Below, piece after piece: positions 51,572 to 61,090 of a DNA stretch of 64,000 nt. Origin of the DNA: Actinacidiphila yeochonensis CN732 (GTDB lineage Bacteria; Actinomycetota; Actinomycetes; Streptomycetales; Streptomycetaceae). The notes beneath the pieces are model-generated. The model was given only the letters and a program-made list of their open reading frames with translations, searched no databases and had not been told where the DNA came from. The stretch lies in the NCBI RefSeq assembly GCF_000745345.1, contig NZ_JQNR01000005.1, positions 682,001 through 746,000 of the forward strand, read 5' to 3'. Position numbers and translations under genes: made by a program. Position 1 is the stretch's first letter; each line of letters starts with the position of its first letter.

Positions 51572-52110
51572 CGGCGGGCACCCCCTGCGCTCGTGGCGGC
51601 CGCCCCTGCGGCGGCCTCTCCCCCACTTTCGCACCGGCCACGGACATCGCAATGCCGTACGGCTGATTGCCGCAACGCCCCGCGGTGCGCTTCCCGGGCA
51701 CCCTAGTTGGGCCCTCGCGGCGAGTCAGCCGTATGGCCGAGGCATCACTCCTTGGAGTGGCGTTTCCGGCGGAAGCACCCGCGCGCCCGGTCTCGTCCGT
51801 CCGTGCCCGGACGCGATCACGGGCGGCCCCGGACCCGACCGGTCGCGACCTGCTCCGGGCACTTCGGGACGGCGGCGCCGCGGCACGGCGGCGGCCATCC
51901 GGCGGCGGCTCCGGCCCCGCGCCCGGTGAGCGGGCGGCGGGTACGCCGGACGGGGGCCGGGCACTCCGAACGGTGGCCGGGAACGCCGACGGGCTCCGGG
52001 CACTCCGGACAGGGGCCGGGAACACCGACGGCCCCGCACCGGCGTGTCCCCGCGGGCGGGCGGGGTGGACGTCGGGGACGGGGCCGTTCGGGCAGCGGCG
52101 GCGGGGGCCG
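51572..52110. other. Intergenic region downstream of purD with 39-bp repeats
   Basis: 539 bp. Two direct copies of a 39-bp unit (51958-51996 and 51997-52035, core ccgggcactccg and gccgggaac) plus a partial third copy just upstream. The first 150 bp presumably hold the promoter of the membrane protein. No gene seen. Confidence 0.6.
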
Positions 52111-53382
52111 TCAGACGCGGGCGGCCTCGGCGGCGATGTCGGTGCGGTGGTGGCCGCCGTCCAGGCCGATCCGGTCCACGGCGCGGTAGGCGCGCTCGCG
52201 GGCCTTGGCCAGGGTGGAGCCGGTGGCCGTCACCGACAGCACCCGTCCGCCGGCCGTCACGATCCGCCCGGCGTCGTCGCCGCGCGTCCCCGCGTGCAGG
52301 ACGTAGGCGCGCTCGTCCTTCTCGGCCACCTCGTCCAGCCCGGTGATCGGGTCCCCTGTACGCGGGGCGTCCGGGTAGTTGTACGACGCGATGACGACGG
52401 TGACCGCCGCGCCGTCGCTCCACCGCGGCGCCGGGTGGCCGGCGAGCTGGCCGGTGGCGGCGGCCCGCAGCAGCCCGGCCAGCGGGGTGCGCAGCCGGGC
52501 CAGCACGACCTGGGTCTCGGGGTCGCCGAAGCGGGCGTTGAACTCGATCACCCGCACGCCGCGCGAGGTGATCGCCAGGCCGGCGTAGAGCAGGCCGGAG
52601 AAGGGGGTGCCGCGGCGGCGCAGCTCGTCGACGGTCGGCTGGAGCACGGTCCGCTCGACCTCCTCGACCAGCTTCGGGTCCGCCCACGGCAGCGGCGAGT
52701 ACGCGCCCATGCCGCCGGTGTTGGGCCCCTGGTCGCCGTCGAGGGCGCGCTTGAAGTCCTGGGCGGGCTGGAGCGGCACCACCGTGGTGCCGTCGGTGAT
52801 CGCGAAGAGCGAGACCTCGGGCCCGTCGAGGTACTCCTCGATGACGACCCGTCCGTCCCCGGTCCCGATGCAGGCCAGGGCGTGCGCCTTCGCCGCCGCC
52901 AGGTCACCGGTGACGACGACGCCCTTTCCGGCCGCGAGCCCGTCGTCCTTGACGACGTAGGGCGCGCCGAACGCGTCGAGCGCCGCGTCGACCTCGGCGG
53001 CCGTGACGCACACGTACGACCGGGCGGTCGGCACCCCGGCGGCGGCCATCACGTCCTTGGCGAACGCCTTCGAGCCCTCCAGCTCGGCGGCCTCCCGGGA
53101 CGGGCCGAAGCAGTCGATGCCGCGCGACCGCACGGCGTCGGCGACCCCGGCCACCAGCGGCGCCTCCGGGCCGACCACGACGAGGTCGGCGCCGAGCCGC
53201 TCCGCGAGGTCGGCGACGGCGGTGCCGTCGAGCGCGTCGACCGGGTGCAGCTCGGCCACATCGGCGATCCCCACGTTTCCGGGAGCGCAGTGCAGCGAGG
53301 TGACCTCGGGGTCGAGGGACAGGGAACGGCACAGGGCGTGTTCGCGGGCTCCGCCGCCGATGACAAGGACCTTCACGCGCAC
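52111..53382 (-). CDS. purD: Phosphoribosylamine-glycine ligase
   Basis: ATP-grasp ligase making GAR from phosphoribosylamine and glycine, step 2 of the pathway. The 423-residue protein has VLVIGGGAREHALCRSLSLD, VGPEAPLVAGVAD, PYVVKDDGLAAGKGVVVT, GDQGPNTGGMGAYSPLPW and VIEFNARFGDPETQVVLARL. GTG 53380-53382 starts the frame; GTG 53374-53376 (VKVLVIGG) is equally possible and agrees with S. coelicolor. Neither has a clear ribosome site, so a leaderless or short-leader transcript is plausible. A weak point is that no terminator was recognised after it. Confidence 0.96.
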   Translation of the reverse strand: MRVKVLVIGGGAREHALCRSLSLDPEVTSLHCAPGNVGIADVAELHPVDALDGTAVADLAERLGADLVVVGPEAPLVAGVADAVRSRGIDCFGPSREAAELEGSKAFAKDVMAAAGVPTARSYVCVTAAEVDAALDAFGAPYVVKDDGLAAGKGVVVTGDLAAAKAHALACIGTGDGRVVIEEYLDGPEVSLFAITDGTTVVPLQPAQDFKRALDGDQGPNTGGMGAYSPLPWADPKLVEEVERTVLQPTVDELRRRGTPFSGLLYAGLAITSRGVRVIEFNARFGDPETQVVLARLRTPLAGLLRAAATGQLAGHPAPRWSDGAAVTVVIASYNYPDAPRTGDPITGLDEVAEKDERAYVLHAGTRGDDAGRIVTAGGRVLSVTATGSTLAKARERAYRAVDRIGLDGGHHRTDIAAEAARV

Positions 53383-53739
53383 CAGGGTAGTGGGCCGCCG
53401 CAGGCCAGGCCGCAGTCACTCGTCCGGGTGGTTTCCGTCAAGCTCCTATACCTGATCACACGGGGTCTTCCTGGAGTTTTTCCGGACATCACGCCCTGTG
53501 GCTCAGCCGTTCGGCGGTAAGAAAGGGTCTTCGGTCGGAAGGACGGACGGCGGGGCGCGGGTCGGGGCGGGGCGTTCAGGATCAGGGCTGTGCCGTCAGG
53601 GGGCGGGGCGGCCAGGAGGTCAGCACGGTCCGGGGGCCAGGACGGTCGGGCCGGTCAGGGAACGGACCGGGCGCGCGCCATGGGGACGGCGCGGCGGAAC
53701 CGGCGGCGCGGCGGCGGAGGAACGGCGAGGGAGTGGCGA
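53383..53739. other. Divergent promoter region between purD and the SLATT gene
   Basis: 357 bp. A+T-richer near 53438-53470 (CCTATACCTGATCACACGG), which is probably the purD promoter, then GC-rich toward the SLATT gene. No gene seen. Confidence 0.55.
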
Positions 53740-54621
53740 GTGAGCGAGCCCGGGACAGCCCCCGAGGGGGACGCCGCGCGGGAGGAGTCCAGGCGGCGCG
53801 GGCCCGGCTCCCCGCCCGACGAGCTGCCGCGCGAGGAGCCTCCACGCGGGCTGCCGCCGGGGTGGCGGCAGCCGGCGGACCTGCGGCCGCTGCCCTTCCC
53901 GCTGGGCGACTGGGCCCGGCCCGCCCCGCTGCTCGCGGAGGTGTACCGCTGGTCGGAGGAGGAGGCGCTGCGCACCGCCGACTGGTACCTGCGGGACCGC
54001 GCGGGCAAGCGCCGGGGTGCGCGGGCGCTGCGGGCCGGGGCCGCCGCCTCGGCCACCGCCGGCGCGGCCCTGCCGCTGGCCCAGCTCGCGGGGGCAGGGC
54101 AGCTGGCGGGCTGGGGCTTCCTCGCGCTGCTGCTGGCCGGCGCCTGCGTCGCCTTCGACCGGGCGCTGGGCCTGACCGCGGGCTGGATGCGGGACGTGGC
54201 GGCGGCGCAGGCGGTACTGCGCCGGGTCGAGGCGCTGCGGTTCGAGTGGGCCGCCGAGAGTGTGCGGGAGGTGCTGGGCCCGGCGGAGGGCACGTCCGCC
54301 GAGGCGGCCGAGCGCTGCCTCGGCATCCTGCGGCGGTTCGGCGAGGACGTGGCGGACCTGGTCCGCGCCGAGACCTCGGACTGGATGGCCGGCTTCGGCG
54401 CGGGCGCCGCCGCCGCTCCGCTGCGCGCCCAGGCGCCGCCCCGGCGGGACCCCGCCCTGCCGCACCGCGCCAGCCGCAGTTCGGCGCCCGCCCGACCATG
54501 CCGCGCCAGCGCCCGCCGGAGTCACCGCGCTGACCGGCGCCGACCGGCGCCGACCGGCGGCGGGCACGGCGTCGAACGTCCCGGGACGCACCGGGCCGGA
54601 GGACGCGCGGGGCCGGGGTGA
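53740..54621 (+). CDS. SLATT-type membrane protein, C-terminal frame uncertain
   Basis: About 290 residues. The middle matches the SLATT pattern: the amphipathic helix VYRWSEEEALRTADWYLRDR and AGKRRGARALR, two hydrophobic helices (AGAALPLAQLAGAGQLAGWG; FLALLLAGACVAFDRAL) and a cytoplasmic helix RVEALRFEWAAE. SLATT proteins are predicted small pore-forming partners of nucleotide-signalling conflict systems. GTG 53740-53742 has GAGGGAG six bases upstream. After about residue 225 the frame turns Arg/Pro-rich; a +1 frame instead gives GARPTMPRQRPPESPR and stops at 54533, which looks more like a natural C-terminus. Possible frameshift between about 54400 and 54480. It is divergent from purD. Confidence 0.65.
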   Translation: MSEPGTAPEGDAAREESRRRGPGSPPDELPREEPPRGLPPGWRQPADLRPLPFPLGDWARPAPLLAEVYRWSEEEALRTADWYLRDRAGKRRGARALRAGAAASATAGAALPLAQLAGAGQLAGWGFLALLLAGACVAFDRALGLTAGWMRDVAAAQAVLRRVEALRFEWAAESVREVLGPAEGTSAEAAERCLGILRRFGEDVADLVRAETSDWMAGFGAGAAAAPLRAQAPPRRDPALPHRASRSSAPARPCRASARRSHRADRRRPAPTGGGHGVERPGTHRAGGRAGPG

Positions 54622-54703
54622 GCCGGGCCGGGGGTTGGACAGCCAGGGGTCGGACAGGCCAGGGGCGAGCCGGGTCGGGGCGGCGCCGGGGGGCAGCCGT
54701 CCG

Positions 54704-55351
54704 TCAGCTGAACACGATCATGGAGCCCTGGCCGAGCGAGCGGGTGGCGGCGGCGTGCAGGGCAAGCCAGACGTGGTGCTCGCGGGCGAACGGCCCGGTG
54801 AGCGCGGGCGCCAGGGCGGGCTCCTCCAGGCTGGTGTGCCGGGACGGCGGGGGCGGCGGCGCGGGCGGGTTGGCCGGGTTGATACCGATCACGGGGGCGA
54901 CGAACTCCAGCTCGCGCAGCAGCCCGTGGCTGGAGCCCAACGGCCCGCCCCCGGACATCAGCTCGTCGTTGGCCACCGGGTGCGGGAAGTCCAGCGGCAC
55001 GTAGGCGCCGGCGTGGTCGTAGTGCCACACCAGGTGCGAGGACTGGGCGGTGCCCTCGAACATCTCCAGCAGCTGCTCGTAGTCGCCGCCGAGGGCGTCG
55101 ACCGGGGTCACCTCCAGCTGTTGCAGGGCGAGCAGGTAGGCGCGGCGCAGGAAGTGCAGGGCGTCGTAGTCGAAGCACGCCACCGGCGCCACGTCGCCGG
55201 ACAGCCCCGGCATGTAGCTGAAGACGGGTACGGGCGGCTGGCCGGCCTCGGTCAACACCTGGTCGTAGCGGGCCAGTTCCTCGGCGAAGGGGTTTTCCGG
55301 GCTGTGGCAGAGCACGTCCACGAGCGGCACCAGCCACACGTCACAAGCCAC
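54704..55351 (-). CDS. Conserved hypothetical protein
   Basis: A 215-residue cytoplasmic protein beginning VACDVWLVPLVDVLCHSPEN at GTG 55349-55351, with GGAG five bases upstream. Conserved-looking blocks are FAEELARYDQVL, VFSYMPGLSGDVAPVACFDY, LALQQLEVTPVDALGGDYEQ and HLVWHYDHAGAYVPLDFPHP. Frame continues upstream to 55456 but as low-complexity Arg/Pro. I know it as a recurrent actinobacterial protein without function. It ends IVFS, a typical buried C-terminus. Neighbours (SLATT gene convergent, GntR gene upstream on the same strand) do not point to a pathway. Confidence 0.7.
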   Translation of the reverse strand: MACDVWLVPLVDVLCHSPENPFAEELARYDQVLTEAGQPPVPVFSYMPGLSGDVAPVACFDYDALHFLRRAYLLALQQLEVTPVDALGGDYEQLLEMFEGTAQSSHLVWHYDHAGAYVPLDFPHPVANDELMSGGGPLGSSHGLLRELEFVAPVIGINPANPPAPPPPPSRHTSLEEPALAPALTGPFAREHHVWLALHAAATRSLGQGSMIVFS

Positions 55352-55596
55352 CTGCACTCCATCCGTTCGTGGGCGATCGGCCTCGGGCCCGTGGCACGAG
55401 GCCCTTGGCGCGGGGTTCCGCGGCGCGAGGCTCCGCGGCACGGGGCTCCCCTCCACGGGGTTCCGCGGCGCGGAGTCCGTGCCACAGACCCTAGTAGTCC
55501 CCTGCCCGCCCCGACACGCCCGGAATCAGCGGGCGCCGCACCAGCGGGCGCCGGGCTTCCGGCGGGCACCCGGAGAGGCCGGGGCCGACCGCCGGT

Positions 55597-56283
55597 TCAG
55601 GGGCGGGCCGGAGCCAGCCGCTCCACCAGGGCCCGGGTGTGGGCGGTGCTGGCGCGGGTCAGCCGCAGGGTGCCGGCGGTGTCGCAGGCGGCCACGGCGT
55701 CGACCAGCGCCACGTGCTCCGACCAGCACAGGTCCGTCAGGTCCGGCAGCGCGCGCAGGTGCGGGACGGCGTAGATCCACGCCTGGGTGCGCACCCGGTC
55801 CAGGAACTCCACGAGGTGCGGGTTGCCGCCGAACCCGGCCAACTCCCGCCAGAACCGCAGGTCGCAGCCGACCAGTACGTCGAGGTCCCCGACCCGGGCG
55901 GCCCGCGCCGCCGCCTCGGCCCGGCGCCGTACGGAGGCGAGGCCCTCCGCCGGCAGGGGGCAGATCCCCTGCTCCCGCATGCGGTTGAAGGACGCCTCGA
56001 CGACGAGGGCGCGCGCCTCCGAGAGCGAGTGGAAGTCCGCCGCGGTGAACCGCCGTACCTGGAAGCCGCGGTGCTGCTCGACCTCCAACAGCCCCTGGGC
56101 CGAGAGGTCGACCAGCGCTTCCCGGACGGGCGTCGCGGAAACGCCGTAGGTCTCCGCTATCTGACGGACGGTGAAGTGCCGTCCGGCCTGCATCCGCCCC
56201 GTCAGGATCTCGTCGCGCAGGGCGTCGGCGATCTGCTGGCGCAGGCTGCTGCGCCGTACCAGCGGCTCGTCGCCGTCCCGCAT
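55597..56283 (-). CDS. GntR-family transcriptional regulator (FCD type)
   Basis: A 228-residue regulator. The winged HTH is LRQQIADALRDEILTGRMQA, then FTVRQIAETYGVSATPVREA; the C-terminal FCD domain contains EARALVVEASFNRM, FWRELAGFGGNPHLVEFLDR and WSEHVALVDAVAACD. ATG 56281-56283 is the only start with suitable spacing. It is a FadR-like repressor for an acid ligand by family; no adjacent catabolic gene is obvious, so its target may be itself or distant. Upstream 498 bp are gene-free. Confidence 0.85.
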   Translation of the reverse strand: MRDGDEPLVRRSSLRQQIADALRDEILTGRMQAGRHFTVRQIAETYGVSATPVREALVDLSAQGLLEVEQHRGFQVRRFTAADFHSLSEARALVVEASFNRMREQGICPLPAEGLASVRRRAEAAARAARVGDLDVLVGCDLRFWRELAGFGGNPHLVEFLDRVRTQAWIYAVPHLRALPDLTDLCWSEHVALVDAVAACDTAGTLRLTRASTAHTRALVERLAPARP

Positions 56284-56781
56284 CCGGCCTGCCTCCAGTT
56301 ATCGGTTCCGACGCCCGGCGGGAGCCCCGGGGCGGGGCCCGCCCCGGGCCGCCGCTGTCCGCCGCGGCTCCGCCACACGATAGGCGAGGTCCGCGCCCTC
56401 GTGCGCACGCAGGAGGGGTCGGGCGGCTGCTGGACGGGGTCGCGCCACGGGCTCCGGGACTGCCCCGGGGGCCGCCGGCGCCGGTGCTCCCGCGCCGTCC
56501 TCCCCCCGCCGTGTGGTCCCCGCGTCCGCTTCCGCTTCCGGCTCCGCCGGAGGAGCGAACCGGGCGGGCGGGGCAGAGCCGGGGCGCGGCCGGTACGCCC
56601 GGATGCCTGTGCGCATATTCTTCGCGCAGGCAGTCGTGCGGACAGTCGGCCGGTGGCCGGACGGGCGGCCGACGGCGGCTCGGGCCGCACCGGCGGGCCG
56701 GACGGGCGGGACAGGCTGGACGGCGGCGGACGCGGACGCCGAAAGGGCGTCGGCGGCGCGCGGACGGGGCGGTGCGGGGCG
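56284..56781. other. Divergent promoter region of the GntR and kinase genes
   Basis: 498 bp with no convincing gene; a 90-codon plus-strand frame (56513-56785) is Ala/Arg-rich and lacks a ribosome site. CGCATATTCTTCGCGC at about 56614 is the only A+T-rich spot and is the best promoter candidate. Confidence 0.5.
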
Positions 56782-58506
56782 GTGACGGACGTGAACGGGG
56801 ACGCCGACGGGGGCGCGAGCGCGGGCGTGGCCCGGTACGGCACGGGACGCGGGGCGGGCCTGGACGGGTTGAGGGACGACGACCCGCGGTGGATCGGCGG
56901 GTACCGGCTGCTGGGCCGGCTCGGCGCCGGCGGCATGGGGCGGGTCTACCTCGCCCGGTCGGGCCGGGGGCGGACGGTCGCGGTGAAGCTGGTCCGGCCG
57001 GACCTCGCCGAGGGCGGAGAGTTCCGCGACCGCTTCCGCCGCGAGGTCCGCGCGGCGCGGCGGGTCGGCGGCCGGTGGACGGCGCCGGTCCTGGACTCCG
57101 ACACCGAGGCGGACCTGCCGTGGGTGGCCACCGGCTACGTGCCCGGACTGTCGCTGCGGCAGATCGTCAAGGAGTACGGCCCGCTGCCGGAGCCCGCGGT
57201 CCGGGTGCTGGCGGACGGCCTCGCCCGCGCCCTCGCCGACGTCCACGGCGCGGAGCTGGTGCACCGCGACCTGAAGCCCTCGAACGTGATGATCACCATC
57301 GACGGCCCGCGGGTGATCGACTTCGGCATCGTCCGCGCGCTGGAGACGACGGCCGAGGGCACGCTCACCGCGACCGGCGCGCTGGTCGGCTCGCCCGGGT
57401 TCATGGCCCCCGAGCAGGTGCGCGGCGAGCCCGTCACCCCGGCGTGCGACGTCTTCTGCCTCGGCCTGGTGCTCGCCTACGCGGCGGCGGGCCGGCCGCC
57501 CTTCGGCTCGGAGGGAAGCGGCGTGCACTCCCAGCTGTACCGGATCGCGCAGGAGCCGCCGGACCTGGAGCCGGTGCCCGAGGGCCTGCGCGCGCTGGTG
57601 ACCGCCTGCCTCGTCAAGGCCCCGGCCGGCCGTCCCTCCCTGGAGGAGGTGCACGCGCTGATCGGGCCGCTGCCGCAGGAGGGCGGCGAGCCGTGGCTGC
57701 CGGCCGCGATCGTGGCGCGGCTCGGCCGGCACGCGGCACGGCTGCTGGAACTGGAGGCCGAGGCGGAGTCGGCTCCGGAGCCGGGGACCGAGCAGCCCAC
57801 GCGCGAGCAGCGCCCTGCCCCGGAACCCCCGGAAGCCCGGGAAGCCGCAGGGCCTCCGGAGCCGTCGGACCGCGCCGCCACTGCCGCCACTGCCGCCACT
57901 GCCGTGACGCCGCCCCGACCGGCCCGCGAGGCCCGCGCGCCCGGGCGGCGCCGGGCCCTGGTCGCCGGACTGGCCGTGCTCGCCGTGGTCGCGGGCGGGA
58001 CGGCGGCGTACGTCGCCGTCCACGGGCGCGGAAGCGGCGGCCGCCCGGCCGCGGGCGCCACCGGGCCGGGCACCGCCGCGCCCTCGCGCGCCTCGGCCGC
58101 CGCCTCGTCGGACACCTCGCCGACCTCGGCGCCGGGCGCCTCGGCCGGCCCGTCGGACGCCGCCGTGCCCGCCGACCTGGTGGGGACGTGGCGCACCTCG
58201 TTCAGCACCGTCCCCGCGGCCGGGACGGACGGCACCGCCGGCACCAACGTCCGGACGCTGACCATCGACGGCGACGGCGACGTCCGGCTGACCGGCACCG
58301 GCACGGCGTACGTCTGCGCGTGGCGGATGCGGGTGACCTCGCTCGGGCCGCCGGTCGCGCTCAGCTCCTCGTCGGTGGTGAGCGGCGACCCCGTCTCGTC
58401 CTGCTCGCCCGGCGCCCCGACCACGCTGGACCTGCTCGACTCCGGCCACCTGCGCCGGGACACCGAGGACGGCAAGGCGCCGCTGACGTACACCCGGGTC
58501 GGCTGA
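56782..58506 (+). CDS. Membrane Ser/Thr protein kinase with extracellular domain
   Basis: A 574-residue PknB-type kinase. The N-terminal catalytic domain has the glycine loop LGRLGAGGMGRVYLA, Lys69 in TVAVKLV, catalytic loop HRDLKPSNVM (from His161), DFG-equivalent Asp180 in VIDFGIVRA and activation-segment APEQV. A Pro/Glu/Ala-rich juxtamembrane linker (about 330-390) precedes one transmembrane helix (ALVAGLAVLAVVAGGTAAYV). The outside part is a Ser/Thr/Ala linker and a beta-rich domain of about 100 residues (LVGTWRTSF, LTIDGDGDVRLTGTGTAYVC, two Cys) that resembles small lipocalin-like modules, not PASTA. GTG 56782 is the likely start. Ligand unknown. Confidence 0.85.
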   Translation: MTDVNGDADGGASAGVARYGTGRGAGLDGLRDDDPRWIGGYRLLGRLGAGGMGRVYLARSGRGRTVAVKLVRPDLAEGGEFRDRFRREVRAARRVGGRWTAPVLDSDTEADLPWVATGYVPGLSLRQIVKEYGPLPEPAVRVLADGLARALADVHGAELVHRDLKPSNVMITIDGPRVIDFGIVRALETTAEGTLTATGALVGSPGFMAPEQVRGEPVTPACDVFCLGLVLAYAAAGRPPFGSEGSGVHSQLYRIAQEPPDLEPVPEGLRALVTACLVKAPAGRPSLEEVHALIGPLPQEGGEPWLPAAIVARLGRHAARLLELEAEAESAPEPGTEQPTREQRPAPEPPEAREAAGPPEPSDRAATAATAATAVTPPRPAREARAPGRRRALVAGLAVLAVVAGGTAAYVAVHGRGSGGRPAAGATGPGTAAPSRASAAASSDTSPTSAPGASAGPSDAAVPADLVGTWRTSFSTVPAAGTDGTAGTNVRTLTIDGDGDVRLTGTGTAYVCAWRMRVTSLGPPVALSSSSVVSGDPVSSCSPGAPTTLDLLDSGHLRRDTEDGKAPLTYTRVG

Positions 58507-58547
58507 CCCACCGGCCCCGCCCGCGCACGGGCCCGGCCGCCGAAACG

Positions 58548-58597
58548 CCGCCGGGCCCGGCCACGCCCCGTACGAGGGGAGCGGCCGGGCCCGGCGG
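58548..58597. terminator. Bidirectional terminator between kinase gene and purA
   Basis: CCGCCGGGCCCGGCC and GGCCGGGCCCGGCGG pair perfectly over 15 bp around a 20-base loop, between converging ends at 58506 and 58661. A decamer run of ggctcag (58622-58660) follows. Confidence 0.85.
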
Positions 58598-58660
58598 ACC
58601 GGACGGAGCAGGCGACCGGCCGGCTCAGCCGGTTCAGCCGGCTCAGACGGCTCAGACGGC

Positions 58661-59944
58661 TCAGACGAAGGGGTTGATCTCGATCGTCTCGTACCGCCCC
58701 GGGCCGACACCGATCGCGGAGATCGGCGCGCCCGACATCTCCTCCAGCGCCTTCACGTAGGCCCGCGCGTTCTTCGGCAGGTCCGCGAGGGACTTGGCCT
58801 TCGAGATGTCCTCCGTCCAGCCGGGCAGGTACTCGTAGACCGGCTTGGCGTGGTGGAAGTCGGTCTGGCTGTACGGCAGTTCCTCGACCCGGCGGCCGTC
58901 GACCTCGTACGCGGTGCAGACCGGGATCTGCTCCCAGCCGGTGAGCACGTCGAGCTTGGTGAGGAAGAAGTCGGTCAGGCCGTTGACCCGGGTGGCGTAG
59001 CGGGCGATGACCGCGTCGAACCAGCCGCAGCGGCGGTCGCGGCCGGTGGTGACGCCGTACTCGCCGCCGATGGTGCGCAGCTTCTGGCCGTCCTCGTCGA
59101 ACAGCTCGGTGGGGAACGGTCCGGCGCCCACACGCGTTGTGTACGCCTTGAGGATGCCGATCACCCGGGTGATCTTGGTCGGGCCGACGCCGCTGCCGGT
59201 GCAGGCCCCGCCGGAGGTCGGGTTGGACGAGGTGACGAAGGGGTACGTGCCGTGGTCGACGTCGAGGAGCGTGCCCTGGCCGCCCTCCATGAGCACGACC
59301 TTGCCCTCGTCCAGCGCGTTGTTCAGCACCAGCGTGGTGTCGGTGACGAAGGGCTTGATCTGCTCGGCGTACTTCAGGTACTCCTCGACCACCTGGTCGG
59401 TGGTGATCGCCCGCCGGTTGAAGATCTTCACCAGGATCTGGTTCTTGTCCTGGAGCGCCGCCTCGATCTTCTGCCGGAGGATCGATTCGTCGAACAGGTC
59501 CTGCACACGCACGCCGACCCGGTTGATCTTGTCGGCGTAGGCCGGGCCGATACCGCGCCCGGTGGTGCCGATCCGCCGGCTGCCGAGGAACCGCTCGGTG
59601 ACCTTGTCGATGGTCTGGTGGTACGGCGTGATCAGATGGGCGTTGCCGCTGACCAGCAGCTTCGAGGTGTCGACGCCTCGTTCGTTGAGTCCGCTCAGTT
59701 CGGACAGCAGGACCGCGGGGTCGACGACGACACCGTTGCCGATCACGGGAACACAGTCCGGTGACAGGATTCCGGAGGGGAGGAGGTGCAGTGCGTACTT
59801 CTGGTCGCCGACGACCACGGTGTGGCCGGCGTTGTTGCCGCCCTGGTAACGCACCACGTAGTCCACTGACCCGCCGAGCAGGTCGGTGGCCTTCCCCTTG
59901 CCCTCGTCGCCCCATTGAGCGCCGAGCACCACAAGTGCGGGCAC
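58661..59944 (-). CDS. purA: Adenylosuccinate synthetase
   Basis: GTP-dependent ligation of IMP and aspartate, first step to AMP. The 427-residue protein has the P-loop [71 protein letters not shown] and the C-terminal [15 protein letters not shown] 59942-59944 starts [15 protein letters not shown] with AAGGGG nine bases upstream. Monocistronic and divergent from the DAGK-like gene; a hairpin (60017-60044) lies in its leader. From memory purA is distant from purC/purD in S. coelicolor, so this placement may be lineage-specific. Confidence 0.97.
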   Translation of the reverse strand: MPALVVLGAQWGDEGKGKATDLLGGSVDYVVRYQGGNNAGHTVVVGDQKYALHLLPSGILSPDCVPVIGNGVVVDPAVLLSELSGLNERGVDTSKLLVSGNAHLITPYHQTIDKVTERFLGSRRIGTTGRGIGPAYADKINRVGVRVQDLFDESILRQKIEAALQDKNQILVKIFNRRAITTDQVVEEYLKYAEQIKPFVTDTTLVLNNALDEGKVVLMEGGQGTLLDVDHGTYPFVTSSNPTSGGACTGSGVGPTKITRVIGILKAYTTRVGAGPFPTELFDEDGQKLRTIGGEYGVTTGRDRRCGWFDAVIARYATRVNGLTDFFLTKLDVLTGWEQIPVCTAYEVDGRRVEELPYSQTDFHHAKPVYEYLPGWTEDISKAKSLADLPKNARAYVKALEEMSGAPISAIGVGPGRYETIEINPFV

Positions 59945-60016
59945 AGGCGTACACCCCTTCCGGGCGGGGCATGTCCAACGTGCAGAGAGCCGTCGACCCT
60001 GCCCCGGAATAGACGA

Positions 60017-60044
60017 AGCCCCTGACGCAAAGGCGCAAGGGGCT
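60017..60044. promoter_or_regulatory. Hairpin in the purA leader / divergent region
   Basis: AGCCCCT (60017-60023) and AGGGGCT (60038-60044) with partial inner pairing of TGACGC and GCGCA. It lies 73 bp before the purA start in the 134-bp divergent region and could be an operator or a leader structure. Confidence 0.4.
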
Positions 60045-60078
60045 CTTGCACCGAGATTTTACCTGAGGAAGGACCAAG

Positions 60079-60903
60079 GTGTCGGCTCACGTCCCGGCCG
60101 AGCATCCTCTGCTCGTGGTCATCGACCCCGCCGCCCGCGCCGCCGACGGCGAATCCGTCCGGATCGCCAGGGACGTGCTGTGTGCCGGGGCGGCCTCCGT
60201 GAAGATCGCCTTCCCCGAGTCCGCGGCGGAGGCCGAGCACCTGCTCGCCCACCGGGGCCGCCGCCATCCGGTGCTGCTCGGCGACGACGCGGCGCTGGTC
60301 CGCACCCTCCAGGCACTGCGCCGCGAGGGCGACCCGCGGGGCTCGGCGCTGTCCGTGGTGCCGATCGGGCCGCGCTCGGCGCTCGCCCGCGAGCTGGGCG
60401 TGCCCGTGCAGGTGCCGGCCGCCGCCCGCGCGGTGCTGGACGGCGTGCAGCGCGAGCTCGGGCTGCTCCGCGACGACAGCGGCGGCATCGTGCTGGGCAC
60501 GCTGAGCCTGCCCTACGGCATCCCGCTCGCGCACACCGCGGCGCACTGGTGGACGCCGGTGGAGAAGACCGCCCGCTCACTGGTGCGCACCCTCACCGCC
60601 CCGGTGGCCGTGAACGGCAGCCCGCCGCCGCGCCGGCAGCGGCTGCGGGTGGAGGCCGACGGGGTGCTCCTGGCCGACCTCGACGAGCCGGTGCACGAGG
60701 TGTCGGTGCGGCCCGCCCCGGGCACGGCCGAGATCTGCGTACGGCGCACCCCCGAGGCCACCCAGCTGCGCACCCGGGCCCGCACCATCACCGTCTCCGG
60801 CCGGGACTTCCGCTACCGCGCCGACTCGGCCGTCACCGGCCCGGTGCGCACCCGCACGTGGACGCTGGAGCCGTCGGCCTGGCGGCTGACCGTCCCGCGC
60901 TGA
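60079..60903 (+). CDS. Diacylglycerol kinase-like protein lacking the GGDGT motif
   Basis: A 274-residue protein related to the lipid/diacylglycerol kinase catalytic fold: an N-terminal Rossmann-like half (LLVVIDPAARAADGESVRIA, AASVKIAFPESAAEAEHLLA) and a C-terminal beta-sandwich (VEADGVLLADLDEPVHEVSV, ITVSGRDFRYRADS). The central substrate-loop GGDGT is absent; the corresponding position reads HRGRRHPVLLGDDAALVR. This variant stands divergent to purA in many Streptomyces. Catalysis is therefore doubtful. GTG 60079 follows GAGGAAGGA. Function unknown. Confidence 0.65.
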   Translation: MSAHVPAEHPLLVVIDPAARAADGESVRIARDVLCAGAASVKIAFPESAAEAEHLLAHRGRRHPVLLGDDAALVRTLQALRREGDPRGSALSVVPIGPRSALARELGVPVQVPAAARAVLDGVQRELGLLRDDSGGIVLGTLSLPYGIPLAHTAAHWWTPVEKTARSLVRTLTAPVAVNGSPPPRRQRLRVEADGVLLADLDEPVHEVSVRPAPGTAEICVRRTPEATQLRTRARTITVSGRDFRYRADSAVTGPVRTRTWTLEPSAWRLTVPR

Positions 60904-61090
60904 CCGTCCCGGAGCTCGCGCCCCGCACTGCCCGCCCCGCGCCGACGGTCCGCGCCGACGTCCCGCGCCGGACCGTCCGCGGAGCCGACCGCGGAGCCGA
61001 CCGCGCGGGCTCCGCCGACGTCCCGGCCGGCGGAACCTGCGCCCGGTGGGGACCGTCACCAGGTGAGGACCCTCACCAGGGTGAGCACCG

